From assembly GCF_037414475.1 (NCBI RefSeq), contig NZ_CP147913.1, forward strand, positions 3,596,001-3,660,000: DNA of 64,000 nucleotides, in the 5' to 3' direction. The first letter of the stretch is position 1. Each line of letters opens with the position of its first letter. The position numbers and the translations under genes are program-made. The stretch is from Myxococcus stipitatus. GTDB lineage: Bacteria > Myxococcota > Myxococcia > Myxococcales > Myxococcaceae. The notes under the pieces are model-generated. The model saw only the letters and a list, made by a program, of their open reading frames with translations, had not been told where the DNA came from and made no database searches. Positions 8,722 through 16,783 of the stretch are shown here, piece after piece.

Positions 8722-10470
8722 ATGACGATGTACACCGAGTCACTCCGCGCCTTCCTCAAACCCGTCCTGCCCTATCTGGACGACGAGTCGGTGTCGGAGA
8801 TCATGATCAACGGTCCCACGGACGTGTGGATCGAGCGCAAGGGCCGTCTGACGAAGACGGAGGCGGCCTTCACCGAGGAAGGGCTCATCGGCGCCGCGCG
8901 CAACATGGCCCAGTTCGTCGGCCGCATGCTCACCGAGGAGCGCCCGCGCCTGGACGCGCGCCTTCCGGATGGAAGCCGTATCCACGTGGTGATTCCGCCC
9001 ATCGCACGCAAGGGCACCACCATCTCCATCCGCAAGTTCTTCAAGGAGAAGCTCTCCATCCAATCGCTGTTGAAGTTCGGCTCGCTGACGCCGCAGATGG
9101 CCCGGCTCATCGAGGCGGGCATCGCCACCAAGCTCAACATGCTGGTGGCTGGCGGCACGGGCTCCGGCAAGACGACGCTGCTCAACATCGTCTCGTCCCT
9201 CATCCCCGACGAGGAGCGCATCCTCACCATCGAGGACTCGGCGGAGCTCCAGCTCAACCAGACGCACATCGTCGCCTTCGAGAGCCGGCCGCCCGACAAG
9301 TTCGGCAAGGGCGGCGTGGACATGGGAGACTTGCTGCACTCGGCGCTGCGTCTGCGTCCGGACCGGATCGTGGTCGGCGAGGTGCGCGGCGGCGAGGCCT
9401 TCCACCTCATGCAGGCCATGAACACGGGTCACGGCGGCTCGTTGGCCACGACCCACGCCAACACGCCCACGGACACGCTGCGCCGCATCGAGTCCCTGTG
9501 CCTCATGTCCGGCATCGAGCTGCCCATGGTCGCCATCCGCGCCCAGGTGGCCAGCGCCATCAACTTCATCATCTGCTGCGAGCGCCTCCACGACGGCAGC
9601 CGCAAGACGATTGCCCTCTCGGAGGTGCTGCCCCTCAACGAGAAGGGCGACTACCGCACCCAGGACATCTTCGTCTTCACGCCCGTCACCAAGGACGAGG
9701 ACGGCCACATCCTCGGCTACCACGCGCCCACGGGCATCGTTCCCAACTTCGTCTCCAAGGCGAAGGCGTACGGCTTCAACGACCTGGACGATTCGTTCTT
9801 CGACCCGGCCACCTATGGACTGCCGCCGCCGCCCACCTTCCACGCCGGCGAGTCGTACACCGTGCGGTGGGCCCCCTCGCTCAAGCACCGCGAGGAGGGG
9901 CGCCCCGACCCCGACCACTTCAAGAAGGACTGGGCGGAGTTCGAGCAGAAGCTGAAGCAGGAGGCCCACGACGCCAAGGCCCACAAGGCCGCCGCGGCGC
10001 CCGCGCAGGTGCAGGTGCCCGCGAGCCTCCCCGCCTCCGCCGCCAGGCCCCCTGCCCCCGCGGCCCGGCCCGCCCCCACGGCGACGCCTCCCGCCGGCCA
10101 CGCCGCGGCCCGGCCCGCCATCACCCAGCGGCCGCCGCCCCCTCCCGAGTCGGGCGATGACGACATGACGCCGCCGCCCACGCGGAACCCCTTCGCGGGC
10201 GGTTCGGACGGCATGGCGTCCGAGCCCAAGGTGGAAGTGGACGAGGAGCTGCTCACGGACGCCGGCCGGCCTCCGCCTCCGCGCCGCCCGGGGCCGCCTC
10301 CCGCCCGGCCCGCGCCCTCCGCGGCCCGGCCCGCTGGGCTGCCGCCCCGCCGGCCCCCACCGGCGCCTCCCGAGGAGGACGAGCACACCGGCGCCCAGGA
10401 GGCGCCCAGCGGCGGAACCTCGGAGAAGACACAAATCCGCCCCGCCCCGTCGGAGCGCCCCCGCCGCTGA
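8722..10470 (+). CDS. CpaF/TadA-family secretion ATPase with long Pro/Ala-rich tail
   Basis: The 582-residue protein is a GSPII/type IV ATPase that powers assembly of Flp/Tad pili or related secretion systems as a hexamer at the inner membrane. Visible motifs are Walker A AGGTGSGKTT (near 143-152), the Asp box and Walker B region ending VVGEVRGGEAF, and the His box GHGGSLATTHANTP. Family proteins are usually about 400-450 residues. Here about 150 extra C-terminal residues are Pro/Ala/Arg-rich low-complexity sequence with acidic patches (roughly from residue 420). ATG 8722 is chosen because the conserved domain begins just after it. No other Tad genes are adjacent; TadE/TadG-type genes lie about 19 kb away (29.8-33.1 kb). 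Confidence 0.9.
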   Translation: MTMYTESLRAFLKPVLPYLDDESVSEIMINGPTDVWIERKGRLTKTEAAFTEEGLIGAARNMAQFVGRMLTEERPRLDARLPDGSRIHVVIPPIARKGTTISIRKFFKEKLSIQSLLKFGSLTPQMARLIEAGIATKLNMLVAGGTGSGKTTLLNIVSSLIPDEERILTIEDSAELQLNQTHIVAFESRPPDKFGKGGVDMGDLLHSALRLRPDRIVVGEVRGGEAFHLMQAMNTGHGGSLATTHANTPTDTLRRIESLCLMSGIELPMVAIRAQVASAINFIICCERLHDGSRKTIALSEVLPLNEKGDYRTQDIFVFTPVTKDEDGHILGYHAPTGIVPNFVSKAKAYGFNDLDDSFFDPATYGLPPPPTFHAGESYTVRWAPSLKHREEGRPDPDHFKKDWAEFEQKLKQEAHDAKAHKAAAAPAQVQVPASLPASAARPPAPAARPAPTATPPAGHAAARPAITQRPPPPPESGDDDMTPPPTRNPFAGGSDGMASEPKVEVDEELLTDAGRPPPPRRPGPPPARPAPSAARPAGLPPRRPPPAPPEEDEHTGAQEAPSGGTSEKTQIRPAPSERPRR

Positions 10471-10629
10471 GCGGCCCCAGGCGTTATCGGAGTGTGACAC
10501 CGCGACCCTACCCAGCGCGTGGGGTCAGCTCCCACCGCACGCACCAGGAGCAACCGCGGAGCCACCCGAGGTGCGAAGCCCCTGATTCCCGGCCTTGCGA
10601 GGAGGTCTAGTCAGGGGGAAAGTGTTTGG

Positions 10630-11589
10630 GTGTTGATCTCCCTTGTCGCCGTTCTCACCGTGCTCACCCAGGCGCCTGCTGCTGCCCAGCCGCAAGGGCC
10701 GATGAGCGTGTTGATCGCCCCACCAGATGCAACGGGAGTCCCCGCGCACGTCGTCGAGTTCGCGCAAGAGCACGTGGCGGACCAGTTGGAAGCACGTGGG
10801 CTGCGAGTCATCCGCATCGAGAACGTCGTCCGCAAGCTGCCCGCGACACGGCGCCGCGCGCTCCTGCGTTGCAAGCGCACGGAGGCGCCGTGTCTCCAGT
10901 GGCTCGGCACGGTCAGCAAGGCGGAGGTCATCCTGGTGGTGGAGTTGAGCCAGCCGGCGACGGGGTATCGCGCGGGGGTGCGGACGTATGCGGCGAAGGA
11001 TGGCTCGCTCGTCACGGAGCAGTTCGCGGTCGACGCGGTCGAGGACCGGCTGCTGGATACGTTGACGCAGGTGCTGGACACGGTGGTGCCCGCCACCCAG
11101 CGCGCGGTGCGTGGGTTGCCGCCACCGCCGCCCATCGACGATGTGCCTCCGCCCACGCGAGTGGCCCGGCCGCAGGTGAAGGAGCCGGTGCCCTCCGTGA
11201 AGGAGCCCGTGACGCAGGACCCGCTCGTACCGGTGCAGCCCGTGCGGACCGAGGCGTCTTCGTCGCCGCGGAAATGGTCCTGGCTGCCCGCAGCGGGAGG
11301 TGTGGCGTTGGCGGGTGTGGGGACTGTCTTCTACCTGAAGGCCAAGGACCGGTTCGACACGTTGGACAAAGGGGGCTCGGACATTCCCGTGAGAGACTCG
11401 AAGGCGCTGGTGTCCTCCGGGAAGCAAGCGCAGACCGTGAGCCGCGTGGCGTTCGGGCTGGGAGCCGCGGGTCTTGTCGCCGGAGCGGTGATGTTCCTGT
11501 GGCCTGAAGACCCGCCCGCGCAGGTTCTCCCCACCGCCGCCACGACTTCGGGTGGCGCCATGGTGGGCGTGTCCGGGACGTGGCCATGA
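10630..11589 (+). CDS. Exported protein with two C-terminal hydrophobic segments, unknown function
   Basis: About 319 residues starting at GTG 10630, preceded by AGGGGGA about 10 bp upstream and followed at once by a hydrophobic signal (LISLVAVLTVLTQAPAAA). An alpha/beta domain (residues ~25-160) carries a Cys pair (LLRCKRTEAPCLQWL) and resembles periplasmic proteins that assess a name/value pair, but I cannot assign a family. A Pro-rich linker leads to two hydrophobic helices (VALAGVGTVFYLKA and FGLGAAGLVAGAVMFLW). The stop overlaps an ATG of the next lipoprotein gene (ATGA at 11586-11589), so the two are probably co-translated and may act together at the envelope. Confidence 0.6.
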   Translation: MLISLVAVLTVLTQAPAAAQPQGPMSVLIAPPDATGVPAHVVEFAQEHVADQLEARGLRVIRIENVVRKLPATRRRALLRCKRTEAPCLQWLGTVSKAEVILVVELSQPATGYRAGVRTYAAKDGSLVTEQFAVDAVEDRLLDTLTQVLDTVVPATQRAVRGLPPPPPIDDVPPPTRVARPQVKEPVPSVKEPVTQDPLVPVQPVRTEASSSPRKWSWLPAAGGVALAGVGTVFYLKAKDRFDTLDKGGSDIPVRDSKALVSSGKQAQTVSRVAFGLGAAGLVAGAVMFLWPEDPPAQVLPTAATTSGGAMVGVSGTWP

Positions 11590-11603
11590 GTTCGAGGGAA
11601 CAG

Positions 11604-13283
11604 ATGCGGAAGATATGGACGCTCGGCGCGGCCGGCGTGGCGCTCTCGGCGGTGCTCGCCGGGGGCGGATGCTACGACTTCGATGCGGCGCAGAAGCGCT
11701 GCGAGGCGGAGGGCCGCTGTGAGCAAGCCCTGCCCGAGGACGCGGGCTGCACGCCGTCTTCCTCCAGCGAGGACTTTCCGGATGATGAGTTCGCGGACAC
11801 GGACTGCGACGGCGTGGATGGCCGGGCCAGCGCGGGTCTGTTCGTCGATCCGCTGAATGGAGATGACAGCGCGGGCACGGGGACGCGTGAGAAGCCGCTG
11901 CGCTCGTTGAGCGAAGCGCTGACGCGGCTGCGCCAGTGGGATGGCGGGAGCGCGCCCACGCGGCTCTACCTCGCGAGCGGCACGTATTCCGAGGGCCATG
12001 TGGAGCTGGATGTGCCCGTGTCCCTGCACGGGGGTTACGCGGGTGGGGCGGGTGGATGGAAGCGCGCGGGGAATCAACTCGCGTACGTGGACAGTGGGAC
12101 CACGGGCATCACGGTTCGCGTCCCGACGGATTCAGGGGTGGTGCTCGAGTACCTGCACATCCGCTCCGCGGATGCGGTGGAGCGTGGGCAGCCGTCCATC
12201 GCCATGCGGGTCATTGATTCGCCGAACGTGCGCCTGCGGCACACCATCCTCGAGGCGGGGCGTGGTGGGACCGGTAAGGATGGAGACACGGGCAGCCCGG
12301 GCATCCAGGGTGAGGATGGACAGAAGGGCCAGCAAATCGCAGCGACCATTCCAGGCGACGGAGGCGCTGGAGGGTCCGCACTGTGTCCCCTCGGCTACTC
12401 CGGGGGTTACGGCGCAGACGGAGTGCCTCGCAACCATGGCCTGGATGGCAAGGCGGGCCTGCCTGCCGCCTCCTCGGGAGGAACGGTGTTCGGTGGAGCG
12501 GGCGGACGTGGTGGCGACGCTGGAGTCCTTCCGTGCGACGGCGGCGGGTGCTCATGCGCAGGCTTCCCAGGCGGCCCCGGAGAAGAAGGCGGACAAGGCA
12601 TCGCGGGCGACTCAGGCGCCCCTGGTTCGGGAAGAGGGGCTCTGTCTTCGTCGACCTGGGTCACTGTCCCTGAGATGCAAGGGGGCCAAGGCACCCCGGG
12701 AACAGCAGGCGGCGGAGGCGGAGGCGGAGGGAGTGGCGGCTCCTGTATCGCGGAAAGCAACTTCGAGCTGTCAGCAGGTGGTGCTGGCGGCGGTGGCGGC
12801 GCTGGCGGCTGTAGCGGACAAGGTGGAATGGGCGGCGGTGGTGGCGGAGCCTCCATTGGCCTGTTGGTCTTCTCATCTCGGGTGACGCTGGAAGCAGACT
12901 CCCATGTCCAGACACTCGGGGGAGGAACGGGAGGCCCCGGAGGAATGGGCGGCGCAGGTGGAAGCGGAGGCAACGGGGGAACCGGTGCGACGACCAATGT
13001 AGTCTCGCGGAGTTTCCCCGGTGACCCCACCAACAGCTACCAAAGCCATGGTGGAGCAGGTGGCAAGGGCGGACTGGGTGGCCAGGGCGGCCAAGGTGGG
13101 CCCGGAGGCGGCGGTGCCGGCGGTCCATCCGTGGGCATCTGGTGCGCGCCAGGCTCACAGGTCACCCTGGACGGAGGCACCACCATCGACGCGGGCCCGG
13201 GTGGCAGCGGAGGTGCGAGCACCGGCCAGAGTGGCGCGGCCGGAATGTCCGCCACCGAAATTCCCTGCCCCCCCATCCCGTAG
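11604..13283 (+). CDS. Collagen-like glycine-rich lipoprotein with beta-helix start
   Basis: A signal peptide with lipobox LAGGGC places this at the outer membrane or surface. ATG 11604 has GAGGGA six bases upstream; ATG 11586 overlaps the previous stop and would add six residues. Residues ~80-230 look like the first rungs of a right-handed beta-helix (FVDPLNGDDSAGTGTREKPL, the start typical of DUF1565-like proteins). From about 230 to the end the sequence is extremely Gly-rich, with collagen-like GxY runs (GDTGSPGIQGEDGQKGQQ) and long Gly/Ala/Ser stretches, interrupted by short hydrophobic strands. Several Cys pairs could form disulfides. A role in adhesion or matrix is inferred from composition only. 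A 9-bp stem terminator follows. Confidence 0.75.
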   Translation: MRKIWTLGAAGVALSAVLAGGGCYDFDAAQKRCEAEGRCEQALPEDAGCTPSSSSEDFPDDEFADTDCDGVDGRASAGLFVDPLNGDDSAGTGTREKPLRSLSEALTRLRQWDGGSAPTRLYLASGTYSEGHVELDVPVSLHGGYAGGAGGWKRAGNQLAYVDSGTTGITVRVPTDSGVVLEYLHIRSADAVERGQPSIAMRVIDSPNVRLRHTILEAGRGGTGKDGDTGSPGIQGEDGQKGQQIAATIPGDGGAGGSALCPLGYSGGYGADGVPRNHGLDGKAGLPAASSGGTVFGGAGGRGGDAGVLPCDGGGCSCAGFPGGPGEEGGQGIAGDSGAPGSGRGALSSSTWVTVPEMQGGQGTPGTAGGGGGGGGSGGSCIAESNFELSAGGAGGGGGAGGCSGQGGMGGGGGGASIGLLVFSSRVTLEADSHVQTLGGGTGGPGGMGGAGGSGGNGGTGATTNVVSRSFPGDPTNSYQSHGGAGGKGGLGGQGGQGGPGGGGAGGPSVGIWCAPGSQVTLDGGTTIDAGPGGSGGASTGQSGAAGMSATEIPCPPIP

Positions 13284-13333
13284 GTAAGTTCATCCGTCGG
13301 CTGTCCGACGCTGGGAGACAGGTAAGCCACGCG

Positions 13334-13360
13334 GGGTGAGCGACGCCTGAACGCTCACCC
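13334..13360 (+). terminator. Terminator hairpin after the collagen-like lipoprotein
   Basis: GGGTGAGCG (13334-13342) pairs perfectly with CGCTCACCC (13352-13360) across a 9-nt loop, 50 bp after the stop codon. There is no strong U tract, so the assignment rests on the stem and its position. Confidence 0.55.
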
Positions 13361-13431
13361 TGCACTCGGGTCCCAACCACATCGCGTCAATCACCTCGTC
13401 TTGTTACGCTGACCTTTCCTCCTGGCGCGAG

Positions 13432-15237
13432 ATGGCTTCCGAGTTGAACTGTGAAACCTGTGGTCTCCCCGTCCCCCCAAGCACCGGTGTGTGCCCGAGG
13501 GACGGCACCGTGGCACTCGCAGCGTTCCATGTCCCACCGCCGGTTCCGGCATCGCCGGTGGCCGACGAGCCGAAGGTCATCGTGCAGAGCACCCTGGAGG
13601 CCCAAGCAGAGGTCCTGAAGGATCCGCTCATCGGCCTGAAGCTCGGTGAGTACGAGCTGCGCGCCCGCATCGGCGTGGGTGGAATGGGGCTGGTGTACGA
13701 GGGCATCCAGCCGCTCATCGGCAAGCGCGTGGCGGTGAAGGTGCTCCGTCCGGAGCTGGCCCACTCCACCGAGCAGGTGGAGCGACTCCTCGCCGAAGCC
13801 CGCGCGGTGAACGCCATCCGCCACCGCGGCATCATCGACATCTTCGGCTTCGGCCAGGTGCCCGACGGCCGGCAGTACATCGTCATGGAGTACCTGGAGG
13901 GGCAGCCCCTCGACGCCGTGCTGGTGGAGAAGAACCGGCTCCCCCTGGACGAAGCGCTGCCCATCCTCGACGAGGTGCTCGCCGCGCTGGCCGCGGCCCA
14001 CGGCGCGGGCGTGGTGCACCGCGACCTGAAGCCCAGCAACATCTTCCTGGTGCGGCAGCCGGACGGCTCGCGCTACGTGAAGGTGCTGGACTTCGGCCTG
14101 GCCAAGCGAGGCCAGGGCCCCACCGGCCGCACCGCGCAGACGCGCACGGACATGGTGGTCGGCACGCCGGAGTACATGGCTCCGGAGCAGGCACGCGGCC
14201 AGGAAGTCGGTCCCATGACGGACCTCTACGCGCTGGGCGTCGTCACCTTCGAGATGGTGACGGGCCGGCTGCCCTTCACGGGCAGCTCACCGGTGGACCT
14301 GCTGATGAAGCACGTGGAGGCACGGCCTCCCCGGCCGTCGGAGTTCGTGCCCGACCTGCCGCCCGCGCTGGATGCCTTCATCCTCCAGATGCTCACCAAG
14401 GACCCGGAGACACGCCCCAACTCCGCGGACCCCTTGCGCCAGCAGCTCAACAAGCTGCGCCGCTCGCTGCGCGCCACGCGCTCCAATCCCAGCGCGCTCT
14501 CGCCCATGCACGAGAAGCCGCGTGTGGCGGACGACGCCTCCTCGCGCCGCCCCACCACCCCCGTGGCGGTGCCCCCAGAGCTGAGCGCGAAGCCTCCCGA
14601 GAAGGAGGCCCCGCCCGCCCCGCCCCCACCGCGCAGGCCCCTGCCCATCGTGATGGCCCTGGGCGCTGGCGCGTTGATGCTCGCGGGAGTCGCGGCGCTC
14701 GTCTTCCGTGAGCCCGCTCGCGCCGTGCCGCTCACCGCGCCACGGGAGTCACCGCCCATCGCCGAGGCCCGGGCTGAACCAGCCCCCACCCCTCACCCCG
14801 CTCCTCCCGCGCCCATCGACACGGCGAGTGCCGTCGCCACCGCGGAGACGCTGAAGGAAGAGCCCGCTCCGGACGAGCCGTCCGACAACGCCCCGAGCGC
14901 GAAGGAGCGCCCTTCCACCGCCGAGCAGCACGGCGGCACGCTCGCCAACGAGGACTCGTCCGCCAAGGAGACCGGAGCCCAGGCCCGCACCGTCTCCGCC
15001 ACCAAGCGCACGGAGGCGAAGGACGCCTCGGAGAAGCGGCAACTCCTCAAGCGCATCGACGCCTTGATTGACGCGACGCCCGACCTCATCGCTCAAGACC
15101 GCGTGAGGAGCCCCGACACCATGCTGAAGCTGTTGGAGAAGACCCGCACGGAAGTCGAGCTCTCCAACGACACCGAAGAGCAGCGCCAGCTCAGCCGGAA
15201 GTTCGACGGATTGAAGAAGATGTTCCTCAAGCGCTGA
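13432..15237 (+). CDS. Transmembrane Hanks-type Ser/Thr protein kinase
   Basis: 601 residues. The N-terminus holds three cysteines (CETC at 7-10 and Cys21), a partial zinc-ribbon-like pattern common in myxobacterial kinases. The kinase domain spans ~73-345 and is complete: glycine loop GVGGMG (81-86), Lys103 in AVKVL, HRDLKPSN with Asp198, DFG at 220-222 and the GTPEYMAPEQ activation segment. A single membrane helix lies near 404-425. It is followed by a Pro/Ala/Glu-rich periplasmic linker and a charged C-terminal helical segment of about 80 residues. Such kinases phosphorylate cytoplasmic targets in response to envelope cues. The substrate is not evident. It is convergent, with a 24-bp gap, to the GT51-like gene. 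Confidence 0.92.
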   Translation: MASELNCETCGLPVPPSTGVCPRDGTVALAAFHVPPPVPASPVADEPKVIVQSTLEAQAEVLKDPLIGLKLGEYELRARIGVGGMGLVYEGIQPLIGKRVAVKVLRPELAHSTEQVERLLAEARAVNAIRHRGIIDIFGFGQVPDGRQYIVMEYLEGQPLDAVLVEKNRLPLDEALPILDEVLAALAAAHGAGVVHRDLKPSNIFLVRQPDGSRYVKVLDFGLAKRGQGPTGRTAQTRTDMVVGTPEYMAPEQARGQEVGPMTDLYALGVVTFEMVTGRLPFTGSSPVDLLMKHVEARPPRPSEFVPDLPPALDAFILQMLTKDPETRPNSADPLRQQLNKLRRSLRATRSNPSALSPMHEKPRVADDASSRRPTTPVAVPPELSAKPPEKEAPPAPPPPRRPLPIVMALGAGALMLAGVAALVFREPARAVPLTAPRESPPIAEARAEPAPTPHPAPPAPIDTASAVATAETLKEEPAPDEPSDNAPSAKERPSTAEQHGGTLANEDSSAKETGAQARTVSATKRTEAKDASEKRQLLKRIDALIDATPDLIAQDRVRSPDTMLKLLEKTRTEVELSNDTEEQRQLSRKFDGLKKMFLKR

Positions 15238-15261
15238 GCCAGCGCCTCGAGCGAAGCGCCC

Positions 15262-16038
15262 CTACTCCAGGCAGCCCAACCGCTGCGACGTGGCGTTGCG
15301 AGCCCGGTCCTCGCTCACCAGCTTCCAACCCGCGAGGTCCGCCAGCAGCGTGTCCCGGTCCTGCCGCAGCACCGTGGGGTTCTTGCACTGGCGGATGTCC
15401 CAGTACCGGTAGAAGGGCGGAAGCGCGAGCTGGAGCTCCGCCAGCTCCGGGAGCTGAAGCTCGTTGAGCTCCTTCTTGAAGAGCGTGAAGGCCGCGTCCT
15501 CCACGCCCACGACGCCGCGCTCGAAGTAGAGGATGGCCATGTCGTAGGCGATGAGCTGGTCCTTCTGCATGAAGGCGTGGAGCCGGTGCGCCGCCACGGT
15601 GAGCTGCAGGTTGCCCTTGATGCCCAAGCCCTCGGCGATGCGCATGGCCAACAGCCGCTCACAGGAGCCCTCTCCCGGAGGAGACGACCCCACCGTCGCG
15701 CCCACGAACAGGCGCCACGCCCACGCCGCCCCGTCCTCGCGCGGCGTCTGGAAGTAGCGGGGGCAATCCATGTGGCGGATGTAGAGCGCCACCAGGTCCT
15801 TCGGCAGCCGCGAGAAGTCCGGACGGTTGAAGGTGACGGGCCGGGGGTTGCGCTCGGATTGCCCGGCGCGGAGACTCATCCGCTCGCCCTCGATGCTGTG
15901 CTTGAGCAGCTTTTCGACGTCGAACTCACTCTCCAACTGGGGAAGCTTGCTCGCCGTATAGAGATACGTCAGCGGAATGAGCACGCCGGCCAGGCCGAGC
16001 ACGAACAGGATTATCCAAAGAAGGCTCTTCACCCCCAC
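15262..16038 (-). CDS. Degenerate GT51 (peptidoglycan glycosyltransferase-like) membrane protein
   Basis: 258 residues: an N-terminal membrane anchor (LLWIILFVLGLAGVLIPLTY) followed by a domain that tracks the class A PBP/Mtg glycosyltransferase fold. The best match is the C-terminal half: KDQLIAYDMAILYFERGVVG and VEDAAFTLFKKELNELQLPE correspond to the family's sKxxILExYLN...G...GieaAA..yFgK..LsxxE. The first catalytic glutamate, normally in an ED.F motif, appears replaced (HMDCPRYF has Met-Asp). The second catalytic Glu region (RKxxE) is also absent (AAHRLHAF). It is therefore probably not a polymerase; a scaffolding or regulatory role in wall synthesis is inferred. An LpoA-like gene lies nearby at 18.4-20.6 kb. 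The fold assignment is by eye only. Confidence 0.6.
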   Translation of the reverse strand: MGVKSLLWIILFVLGLAGVLIPLTYLYTASKLPQLESEFDVEKLLKHSIEGERMSLRAGQSERNPRPVTFNRPDFSRLPKDLVALYIRHMDCPRYFQTPREDGAAWAWRLFVGATVGSSPPGEGSCERLLAMRIAEGLGIKGNLQLTVAAHRLHAFMQKDQLIAYDMAILYFERGVVGVEDAAFTLFKKELNELQLPELAELQLALPPFYRYWDIRQCKNPTVLRQDRDTLLADLAGWKLVSEDRARNATSQRLGCLE

Positions 16039-16090
16039 AGGCTACCAGGGGCAGCATGCTCCCGGCACACGGGTTAAAACCGTCCTCACC

Positions 16091-16783
16091 ATGCCCGACT
16101 GGCATTCCGGCGTAGTCACATCTCGCTCTCCCGCAGCCGACGGGCTCACCGACCTCGTGCTCGACGTCCAGGGCACGCCGCTCGTGGGGACCCATCTCCA
16201 CCCCGGCCAGTACGTCCGCCTCAGCCTGCCCGGGCTTCAGACGAGCATGTTCGCCATCGCCTCCGCGCCCGAGCCTCAGGGCTCCCGCTGGGAGTTCCTC
16301 CTCAAGGACGGCAGCCCGCTGCCGGACGCCCTCATCCGGCTGCCCCTGGGCTCGAAGGTCCAGGTCACCGCCCCGGAGGGCGCGGGCTTCCCACTGGAGC
16401 GAGCGCGCGGGCATGACGTGCTCCTCTTCGCCACCGGCTCCGGCATCTCCGCCATCCGCCCGCTCATCGCCAGCGTGCGCCGCGAGCGGGACACCTTCGG
16501 CCGGGTGAAGCTCTACTTCGGCGCACGCACGCCCACGGCCTTCGCGTACCAGGGAGAGCTGCACGCCTGGGAGGACGGCGACATCCAGGTGGTGCGCACC
16601 GTCAGCCAGCCCGGCGCCAGCGGCTGGCAGGGCCTCACCGGCTACGTGCAGGCCCACCTGGGCGAAGAGTCCGTGCAGAACGCCCGCGCCTTCGTCTGCG
16701 GGCAACCGGACATGGTGCGGGGTGTCCTCGACGCCTTGAAGGAGCGCGGAGTCCCCCGCGAGCACATCTTCTTCAACTACTGA
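16091..16783 (+). CDS. Ferredoxin-NADP reductase-like FAD/NAD(P)-binding oxidoreductase
   Basis: 230 residues from ATG 16091. The N-terminal beta-barrel has the flavin region GQYVRLSLP and an RxYS-like segment altered to MFAIASAPEP. The C-terminal Rossmann domain shows the nicotinamide-binding LLFATGSGISAIRPLI, a mid-domain FGARTP and the C-terminal CGQPDMV. The family shuttles electrons between NAD(P)H and small redox proteins. The protein is short and stand-alone, with no ferredoxin domain and no adjacent partner. Its stop overlaps by 7 bp the stop of the convergent WD40 lipoprotein gene. The family call is good; the partner is unknown. Confidence 0.85.
   Translation: MPDWHSGVVTSRSPAADGLTDLVLDVQGTPLVGTHLHPGQYVRLSLPGLQTSMFAIASAPEPQGSRWEFLLKDGSPLPDALIRLPLGSKVQVTAPEGAGFPLERARGHDVLLFATGSGISAIRPLIASVRRERDTFGRVKLYFGARTPTAFAYQGELHAWEDGDIQVVRTVSQPGASGWQGLTGYVQAHLGEESVQNARAFVCGQPDMVRGVLDALKERGVPREHIFFNY

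Noticed and set aside
10519-10629. Upstream extension of the exported-protein gene
   Set aside because: The frame is open, but the residues are Arg/Gly-rich without a pattern and a ribosome site lies just before GTG 10630.
12300-13260. CRISPR or microsatellite array
   Set aside because: The repeated look comes from Gly codons in a coding frame; there are no regular spacers or constant repeats.
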